Shown here piece by piece: positions 56,125-64,000 of a stretch of 64,000 nt of DNA (position 1 is the first letter of the stretch; each line of letters opens with the position of its first letter). The notes beneath the pieces are model-generated. The model had not been told where the DNA came from and ran no database searches. It was given only the letters and a program-made list of their open reading frames with translations. The stretch is taken from NCBI GenBank assembly GCA_951230915.1, contig OX579638.1, forward strand, positions 5,846,696 through 5,910,695, given 5' to 3'. This stretch comes from Antitrichia curtipendula. Lineage: Eukaryota; Streptophyta; Bryopsida; Hypnales; Leucodontaceae. Made by a program: the position numbers and the translations under genes.

Positions 56125-57697
56125 AGTAGGTAGAGCTATTTTAGTCGTTGTCTCACAATCGAGTGGGCCTTGGAATCTTTTGTTATTGGATTATGGAGTG
56201 TGGCAATCATAGTACAAACATATCGGCATCTCGGCGAATAGCATTTACGATTTTACGTACTAAAATATTTTGATGTAAATATATTGTATTAAAATGTATT
56301 TGGAGGTTGGTACTTGGTATCATCATAGCGGTATCGTTCAAGTATCAACTGTATTGCTTTTCAATATAAAAAATATTTGCGCATGACCAAATTCTATTAT
56401 CATTATCCCCTAATCGTTTTTGACTATGTTTTCACCAAAAACGTTCCAAAACTGCCATTTCTAATACTAGTGTCAAATTTTAGAAAAAAAACATTCTTGG
56501 ACACATGTAACCATAGGATCTTGTAGTAAACTTGTTTAAGAAGATGTGGAAAAATTTTCAGAATTTTCCACCATGTGGATTGCAAGATAATAGTGTTTGA
56601 ATTGACAAAAATCCTTTTTTTGTCCCTGCGAAAAAACGGGCAGCTGCCCTTCACAAGGTCACATTCATATGAAAAAATGTCCAAAATGGTGGTTACTCTT
56701 TGGATTTATTCTTGAAGGCAAGTTGGCTACATGCTTGAAAATTTTCAGATCATTTGGAATTGTACAACATATAGGAAAAAAATAGTAAGTAGGAAGAGGT
56801 AGAGAATGATTCAAAACACTAAATTGTGAAGAATTTATTTATGGAATTGAAAAATGCCAATCCAACGATTGTAATGTTGTAATAAACAATCTACACCCAA
56901 TGTTTTTATTTTTTTTCAAAAATATTGAAAATTGAGTTAAATAAAAGACTTCAAGTCTTCAAAGTTTATTTTAGAGTTGAAATTCCATAACTACCCTTAC
57001 ACTAAGAATCCTCATAACTTTTGACTCATAGATCTAAATGGAATGATTCAAAGCTTCCCATGTACATATAAATCTAAAGAACCAATTTCAAATTTTTATT
57101 TTCTTAAAAAGTGATTTTTGAAGAAGTTTTTTTCGCTGCCCGTGCTGCCCGCCAAGGACTGAAAATGACATATCATGCAATAATTTTTTAACCATGTAGT
57201 CTAAATGTATGAAAATTGTTGGGCCTTAAAGCTACTCCTCAAGCACGTATTGTATGAAAATTTCAAAGAAAAAAAATATAAATTTCATTTGTAGTGAGCT
57301 GCCCAAAATCGCTCTGTTGCCAAAAAAATCACTTTGGTCTTTTAGGGGTTATATGTGTTCAACATTGATTATACAATTTTGAACCCAACCAGACCAAGCT
57401 AACATCCATCAACAATAATTGTTGCATTGCACTTCTCATTCAAGGATTTCAAGCAAAATATATGATGAATGCATAAATAGATGGTAGACATTGGACATTG
57501 GAAGTTTCAAAACACACAAACATTTCAAAACTTTATATGAATTATAAGGGTGCACATATATTGGCATACATTGATGGTGCATATATATACTAGAAAATCC
57601 TTGCACACAATCATGCAAATTTATGTACTCGCCTCTTCATTTACCTAATACTTTTATAGTTCTATCACTTCTATGTCATCCACTAACACCATAGACA
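56125..57697. other. AT-rich spacer inside hAT 2
   Basis: No gene is seen. A copy of the dispersed AT-rich repeat in minus orientation lies at 56,490-56,600. Confidence 0.5.
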
Positions 57698-59185
57698 CTA
57701 ATATGAGTGGCGGAAGTGTTCATCCGGAATAGGCCAGTTGTAATTATTGGTAAATCGATGGATGATTTCGGACAAGCTACCACGAGAATCAGTCACCAAA
57801 TCACAAAGGCGCTCCAAGTAAAGGTGAAAAATCCTTGCCAAATCCTCATGGCTAAATCTTGTATGTCCTTCATTTTCCCGATGCAAGCTCACGTAGTCCG
57901 TCGACATGCAACCATTGTTGATGGCTTGAGCTATTCGACCAACCGCATATTCCTCCGATTTACGTGATAAATCCGGTATCATTGACACATCCGCATCTCT
58001 TCGGTGCAAGTATGCAATAGAAGGGTCCACCCACCACCTCTTTTTCAAGGTCTCAGTCCGCTCACTTTGAGAGGTGAACGTGTACAAGGACTTCATTGGT
58101 TCATTACGTAAAGTAGTCATGCCCCAATCGCAAACTCCAATGTAAACACGTGACTCATCATTGGGAAAGTGAAACATAATGTTGTCCAGTGAAAGATCAT
58201 TGTGCAAATGTCCAGCGCTGTGCACTGCATTCATGAGGTGCACCAATGCCCATGCAAGCTCCGTGCGCTTCTTCCTCCAACGACCAAGAAAAAAAGCTTT
58301 CGTCACCTCTTCCGGGGTCGGTTGAGAATAAGCCAACCGAATGCCAATGTTATCGGGATATTCCTTATCCAATTTTAACATTTGCTTCAATGTTCCGCCA
58401 TTCCACCAATACGAGTACCCTTCGTTTTGCGTTGCATGAACAGCAGAAAATCGGATAACTCCATCATGTGGAATTCTCACTGCCATTGACTCGTTTTGGT
58501 GTTCCAACCTTGTGAGTGGAGGTTGTATGCGTTGTTGATGAGATACCTTCGCTGCGAACTCCCAAAATGTGGGTATCTCACGACATCCTTCAATTCGGAC
58601 CCTCCGAATTGTTGCGTATCCACCCCTCAGGATTTGATCATCTTGTGGAATCACCCTTGCTGTTTCTGGAAGCGCTAAGAGATGTCGTCGCCCACGTTGC
58701 AACTCCACAACTCCCTCATCACTATTCCACCAACCCATTGAACCTCGCCTATTTCAATTCTTTGCAAAAGGGGCGCACTGACGAACAAACAAGTCTGCCC
58801 TCAAAATGACCTGTTCAAAAGCGCCATCACCTATGCGGTGTTGCTTCCCGTACTTCTCTAAGATCACCTTTGCATTCCACAATGCATCATGGACCTTGTT
58901 CTTCAAAAATTGTTGAAAGCCCTTCTTCTCCATTTCATGAATCCAGTAGGGTACGTTTAAAGCATCCGTGAACTTCTGTGCCATATCTCCCTTGAATTTA
59001 GCTGGGCACTCGTCTTCATACCTCACATATTTGGTATACAACGACGCAGTGGTTTCCAACTCATAAAAATTGACAATGCATTCAATGAGAAATGCTTTGC
59101 AAGCAAGAGAAGGAGCATCCATACTCGCCTCACTGTCCGACTTCACTCGTTTGTCCTTCGCAGCCTTCTTTGATCTCGGCATCAT
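57698..59185 (-). pseudogene. Divergent protein kinase 2 (hAT 2 cargo), one in-frame TGA
   Basis: The frame from MMPRSKKAAKDKRV (59,185) to a TAG at 57,698 gives 495 residues if the TGA at 58,756 is passed. The N-terminal 140 residues are a helical domain with a KKAAKDKR basic start. The kinase follows: a glycine-rich-loop remnant LRGGYATIRRVRIEG, WEFAAKVS (the Lys of VAIK), HDGVIRFSAVHAT, YSYWWNGGTLKQML (hinge), KRTELAWALVHLMNAV, the catalytic loop HLHNDLSLDNIMFHF (Asp and Asn kept, HRD as HND), and VCDWGM (DFG as DWG). It matches kinase 1 closely in the hinge, alphaE and catalytic loop. Unlike kinase 1 its catalytic residues are present, so the fold could be active if the TGA is absent or bypassed. 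APE is replaced by VDPS. Confidence 0.75.
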
Positions 59186-59401
59186 GATGAAATCACGTTT
59201 AGAAGTGCACTTGCAATTTGTAATCCACAAGGCAATATACGATTTGCCAAATGATCATACGCGAAATGTAGAAAAAAAAGCAACAAGTATCCCCTAGAAA
59301 TCACACTCTTATCTTCCCTTAGAAAGGAGCCAATGGAGGATAAACCACCAAGCTCTCCGCTCTCTCTTGCATGACACAAGGGGGAAGATAAAAGTGAGGA
59401 G

Positions 59402-59775
59402 CGGACGGGCCGTCCGACTCTTTTATGCAAGGCGGACGCCTCGACCGTCTGCCTGATCGGACGGACCCGACGAGGCGGACGGATCATCGTCCGCCTCGTC
59501 AGGACCATCCGATCAGGCGGACGCCACCCGTCCGACACATCGGACGGCCCCGGTGAATCGGACGGCCGCCGTCCGCTCTGGGCCGTCCGACCCTAAAATC
59601 GAAGGCGGACGCCTCGCCCGTCCGCCTGATCGGGCGGACGAGACGACGCGGACGGACAGTCGTCCGCCTCGTAAGGACCGTCCGATCAGGCGGACGCCGC
59701 CCATCCGACTCATTGGACGGCCCCGATGTATCGGACGACTGCCGTCCGCCCAGGGTCGTCCAACCAGGCGGACAG
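59402..59775. repeat. GGACGG/CCGTCC array upstream of kinase gene 2
   Basis: Units such as GGCGGACGCCTCG, CCGTCCGCCTGATCGG and GGACGGACCCGACGAGGCGG repeat with inverted relationships over about 370 bp; the blocks at 59,432-59,550 and 59,605-59,725 are near-copies of each other (about 170 bp apart). Confidence 0.8.
59421..59430 (-). promoter_or_regulatory. TATA-like box of kinase gene 2
   Basis: The minus strand reads TTGCATAAAAGAGTCGG, about 240 bp upstream of the ATG at 59,185, at the gene-proximal edge of the array. Confidence 0.45.
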
Positions 59776-62004
59776 CTGCATCATCTGACTCCTAAAACGA
59801 CCTCGACCAGCAAATAATGACAAGGATGGAAAAGACAAAAATCTCATCGACATTCACTTTCTTACTTAAAGAACTTGAATCATTAAATAGAACTCCAACG
59901 TTTTTTTAATGCAAAGATCTTCAATTTTATACACTAAGTCCTACATCCTAAACCCTATACCCTAAATCCTATACCCTAAAACCTAAATCCTAAATTGTAC
60001 TCTAAAGTTACAAATGTAAGAAATCATAACTAATTAAAAATATGAAAACAAATGCAAATTAAGCTCCTCAAGAAATATATGGACCATCTTCAATTAAGAA
60101 CTTAACTTGAGGATTCTTGATTGGGTTTAGGTGTTTCTTGAATTCATAGCACGCACAAGTTCGCAAATAAAGCTTTGAAGTCAATGTTTTAATTTCTTAT
60201 GTGAATATATTTTGTTAAACAAATTCAACAATAGACATTTTATGTAACTTTATCAACACCATTGTCCCACATTAGTTGCATGAATTTATACCTCAAAGAA
60301 TTCACCAATGTGCAATTGTGCATGGAATTTAAAAATTAAATGTTTACTTCTCTAGCTTTTCTAAATTGGGATGTTTGGTCATTCAACCCTTTGAGGAATA
60401 TTCACGTACGTCTTTCATCTTGTGCATTTTAGCCAAAATTTAGGCAATTGAGTTATGAATAAATGATTAAATGTGAAATGTTTAACCCCTACTTTTTAGG
60501 CACCTTGGCACCTTGCTTAACTACATTTTTTTGCGATGAACCTTTTTAACTAAAAAAGGCTACTCTAGTGATGGTGAATGTCTAATTTTATATGATAAAC
60601 AATTGAGTTGAGAATCTAAAAAAAAGATTTTAAAAAAGAAACACTTAGTTTTCACTCATTAAAAAATTGTTAGGTAGAAGTAGATTCAAGATCGAAGGAA
60701 AAATTAAATCATTAATAGCTCTAAGATAGTAAGATAGAATCGAAATATACTAATTTCCACTCTGAGATTATTCTAGCAAGGAATGTAGACCTCATGAATT
60801 TATTTTTTTGATTTTAACGCTTAGAATTCAATTCAAAAATGAATACTTCAAGTTATTTATTCTAAAAGATACCAAAAAAACTCAGAAATTTACAAAAAAT
60901 ATTGAGGCCATAGGAGCCTGCCTAAAAATCTTACATCCATTTTGTCCCCCGATGGGACAATGGTACTTTAGAGAATTAGAGGTTAAACTCAAAAGAACTA
61001 TACATTCATTTTTTAAAATTTGTGAAGTAGAAATTGATGCACTATTAAATGAAAAATAATACGCTAATAACTTTTGGAAGAATTGAAGAATTGTTAATCC
61101 CAATGAAAAAAATATTCTAATAGACAATTAATATTCTTTGATACCAATTTTGAATAAAGAACTTTGAACTCTAGAGACATAAGACAACTCTATATACTTT
61201 TTCTAACTTCATAATCCACACTCCGCAAGACCGCAAGTCCGCAACATATAAGTTATATAACTCCAAATGATTTTTGACAACATTATTTGACATTGAATGG
61301 GGCAATTTCTTATAAGTAGGTAATTACTAATTAGGTATCAATCTATACTATCATGACCAAAATGATTTTTTAATATTACATCAAAATATTATCACACATC
61401 CATTTTCAAAATACACTTCTAATTTGGACAACATTTATATGAATGACATGAACCCGCAATCCTAAATCCTATATTAGAACTTTGCATACAAATATCTTAG
61501 AAGATCGTGACTTTGATGCAATAGTATTATATAAGTACATAGCAATTGTTTTTAGTTTCATGACATTAAGTCGGGTTTCGCTTACTTCGACAAATTTCTT
61601 TATAAAAACAATTATTTTAAAATTGAGATGTCTTACAGTATATAGTAATATATGATTAAAATCCAAATAAATTTTTGAATATAATTAAATCTACGATCTA
61701 TCATCAAAAATTTAGAAAAAAAAATTTAGAACTATAGGTAGCATTTCATTTTGATCTTTCAAGATGGTCATTTCAAAATATCATTGAGATGTTTAATTTC
61801 AAGATTGCACCTAAAAATATGATGTGTACATTGAAGAATGAAGTTTGATGTCGGTGCCATGAGGAGTTCAATGTCTTTGAAGTAATCACATTGGATGCTT
61901 GTTGTCATTAAGGCACACTCTTTGGAGATGACCTGGCCATTTCAGGAATCCTATGCTGCACTAAATGAGAAAAAAACATGCACTGCCATAGTCCAATGGG
62001 CGGT
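59776..62004. other. AT-rich spacer inside hAT 2
   Basis: No gene is seen. A degenerate telomere-like run (CCTAAACCCTATACCCTAAA and variants) lies at 59,945-59,996. The phrase TTTGTCCCCCGATGGGACAA followed by TACTTTAGAG at 60,948-60,975 resembles the recurring phrase at 13.86 and 20.69 kb. Confidence 0.5.
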
Positions 62005-62210
62005 CGGTCCGTCCGCTCGTCGGACGGAGGTGACCAAGGCGCGGACGGGACACCAGGCGGTCGGACCGTCCGCCCGTCGGACGGAGGTGATCAAGGCGCG
62101 GACGGGAGACCAGGCGGACAGGCGGTCGGACCGCCCGCCCATCGGACGGAAGTGACCAAGGCGCGGACGGGCCACGAGGCGGATGGGCGGACGAGCGGAC
62201 AGACGGTCTT
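62005..62210. repeat. GGACGG array downstream of transposase gene 2
   Basis: Three near-exact copies of a unit of about 62 bp (GTCGGACGGAGGTGACCAAG, then GCGCGGACGG and CGGTCGGACCGTCCGC). It lies about 170 bp beyond the 3' end of the transposase gene and is not next to a recognised promoter. Confidence 0.8.
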
Positions 62211-62376
62211 CGCTAGTTTTAAGGTATTTGAAAAAACAAAATTTTGATGGTGTGCACAACATGAATGAGCAAATTTGTATTACAAACTTAAAGTTCGAAC
62301 AATGAATTATCATAACATAATGTGTTTAGGGTAAAAAACTAAACACCCAAGTTTACATCTTCTCAATCTTTATAAA

Positions 62377-64000
62377 CTATGGTTGATAGTCACTATCTCC
62401 TTTGACTTCAGCCCCGCTACTATGACCTGTTGTATCCCATCCGGAATCATCGTCACTGGATGAATTTTGCATACTATCTGATGAAGATTGTACGATCTTC
62501 CCTCCTTCTTCTTGTACTTGTTTCGATGTGCTTGATCTCACTGGTCTACCTAACTTATGATCCCTTTTGACTTTTAGTAGAGACTTTACAATACCTCCCT
62601 TAAGATCGTGGATTGGTTTCACCTTTCGCTTGGTTAGAGGCAGACTTGCATCAAAGGGGGTTCTACCTACATTTTGTTTTTTCAATGGAGAGATTGCAAA
62701 AGGCTCCATTATATTTTTCCTCTTAGCTTTTTTGGACTCCTTCACGGCGGGTGGACGTGCTTCTGAACCTCCTGGAATGTTTGTCTTCTCTGCGGACAAA
62801 GCTTCCACTGTAGGGTTTGAAAATTTGATCGGAGAATGCTTTGCATGGCTAGAAAATCGACGAAACATAGACTCCAATGTTTGCACATCATCGTTGTCTG
62901 ATGAAACGGATGGATTGGGATTGGCTCCAATATGTAATTATTTCAAATTGCTCAAATGTTGTTCTTTGAACCGTGAGTCTCCAGGACCATTCAAAGTCGT
63001 GCTACCGCTTGTATATAGTGCATGTCGAGGACCGCTACGTGATGGTAATTGAGGATCTCGCACGAGGTGCTTCATGTCTTTGGCGTTGCGGTGTGGCATT
63101 GGGCACACGGACTCCAATACACATGGATCTTGACTTCCCTCTATTTGAGGTGCTTGGGCATTTTGAATGCCGAAAAGTCCAATAGTTTCACTTGTCAATG
63201 CCCTTGGTAATTCAATATTTTGGTTGATCACATTTGTGTGGGACTTCACCCCACACTCTCTCATGTCTTCGTGTTGATCATTTTCTTCCGCTCCTACCGT
63301 TGTCATGGATGGACACTCGGGAATTCGAATCACTTCATCCATTTGGGGAGTTTCATCACCTATAACCATTTCCTCATCTTCCTCCGCTACCTTCGCATGA
63401 GTATTTTCCCTATTTGCTAGAATGTTTTCACTACGCAACAATCCGGTTCCATCTAAGTATTTAGCTATGGAAGGTCCACCTTCGTCATATTCACAGTCGT
63501 CCTCATCCAACGGAAACTTGTAAGGGTCTTCACAATGATCTCCGATGTCTGCATCATAATGAGGTGGGCTTCGAAGCGGTTCATCATCGAAATTGCGGAT
63601 GCCGTGGTCATCTTCATCGTCCATGAGGGGATCAACTTCTTCACAGGATTCACCACCCTCGTCTTCCGATGAAGACAAGGCCGAATTCTCCGACTCGAGG
63701 TTCTCATCGTACCACTTCTTCTCGTCATTTTCCTTTGATGCACCGAGGACTTTGGAATTGGTATACACATATACCAAATCCTGTGCTCTTTGTGGCTTCA
63801 ACTTGTTCCGATATTTGTTGTGAACAAAAGAATAGCTACTCCAATTTCGTTCACATGAAGACGATGATACCGGTTGGGCCAAAATCCTTTTGGCAATTGG
63901 AGCAATGAGCTTCCCGCACGCGCCCTCAAAATCCCACCAAGCATGCGCCGACAATTGTTGTTCACCTGGATCCAACATGTTGTGGAACGGAGGTTCCCTA
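62377..64000 (-). pseudogene. hAT transposase 2, C-terminal part, one in-frame TAA; runs off the edge
   Basis: The frame is open from the window edge: REPPFHNMLDPGEQ, then HAWWDFEGACG, IAKRILAQPVSSSSCERNWS and NKLKPQRAQDLVYVYTNSK. This is the hAT C-terminal dimerisation region with the canonical SSSxERNWS block and is colinear with transposase 1 (HEWWDLL, SASSCEHNWS, NRLTSERAKELVYIYTN). A long acidic, disordered region follows. A TAA at 62,940 interrupts the frame, which continues with LHIGANPNPSVSSDNDD and a basic segment (KESKKAKRKN, TKRKVKP, a possible nuclear signal) to GDSDYQP and a stop at 62,377. BED finger and catalytic core would lie to the right of the window. Confidence 0.85.

Larger units (their letters stand above)
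54408..64000. mobile_element. hAT transposon 2, left end to the window edge, with paralogous cargo
   Basis: CAGGGTTGAC at 54,408 matches the terminus of hAT element 1 at nine of ten bases and is followed by the same kind of GGACGT/CGTCC-rich sequence. The preceding 8-mer GTTATCAG should recur at the right end, outside the window. Contents: array, GW-domain gene (+), spacer, kinase gene (-), array, AT spacer, array, transposase gene (-, cut by the edge). Each gene is a diverged paralogue of one in element 1; the GW and kinase genes are in opposite orientation relative to the transposase gene compared with element 1. Confidence 0.7.

Noticed and set aside
62567..63420. Plus-strand open frames opposite transposase 2 (up to 161 codons)
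   Set aside because: They are shadows of the minus-strand transposase, whose hAT dimerisation motif is unambiguous.

Overview
The window reads as nuclear DNA of a plant or close algal relative: spliced genes with GT-AG introns, Ty3/gypsy, CACTA and hAT transposons, TATA-box promoters and scattered TTTAGGG-like runs. The very AT-rich filler and the multi-copy gene families (DUF7869-like, ParB-like, methylase-like) fit a streptophyte outside the seed plants (bryophyte, fern, lycophyte or charophyte), but I cannot name the species. Almost everything recognisable is mobile or mobile-derived, and most of it carries in-frame stops.

Layout. 1-923 (+): the last three exons of a DNA-methylase-like gene. 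1,296-8,505 and beyond (-): a truncated, decayed Ty3/gypsy retrotransposon (LTR end, primer binding site, gag, zinc knuckles, protease, RT, RNase H; no integrase), with a foldback insertion in its LTR. 11,039-11,276: a nearly perfect CACTA-type hairpin. 11,430-15,245: a second Ty3 RT fragment split by a 3.3-kb CACTA element with an ATG target duplication. 15.2-22.9 kb: AT-rich DNA without a recognisable gene. 22.9-33.9 kb plus 50.1-50.6 kb: a more GC-rich block with two divergent multi-exon genes, a DUF7869-like gene (-) and a ParB-like gene (+). This block holds about 25 copies of a 19-bp palindrome, TATCGGCTGGCAGCCGATA, with at least one copy in every intron I could define.

The central result is a 16.2-kb hAT element (33,922-50,092) inserted into the last exon of the ParB-like gene. 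It has CAGGGTTGTC terminal repeats and near-identical 8-bp target duplications. Removing the element and one duplication rejoins the gene in frame. The element carries a BED/DUF659-type hAT transposase, a divergent protein kinase and a coiled-coil RING-H2 protein. A second, diverged element of the same kind starts at 54,408 and runs off the right edge with paralogues of all three genes. In both elements, arrays of GGACGG/CCGTCC motifs lie at the known ends and upstream of each visible gene start, next to a TATA-like box. This looks like a family of cargo-bearing hAT transposons with shared regulatory arrays.

The genes carry at least 17 in-frame stop codons but few frameshifts. TAG is commonest, then TGA, then TAA, the order expected if methylated C in CHG, CG and CHH contexts has decayed to T.
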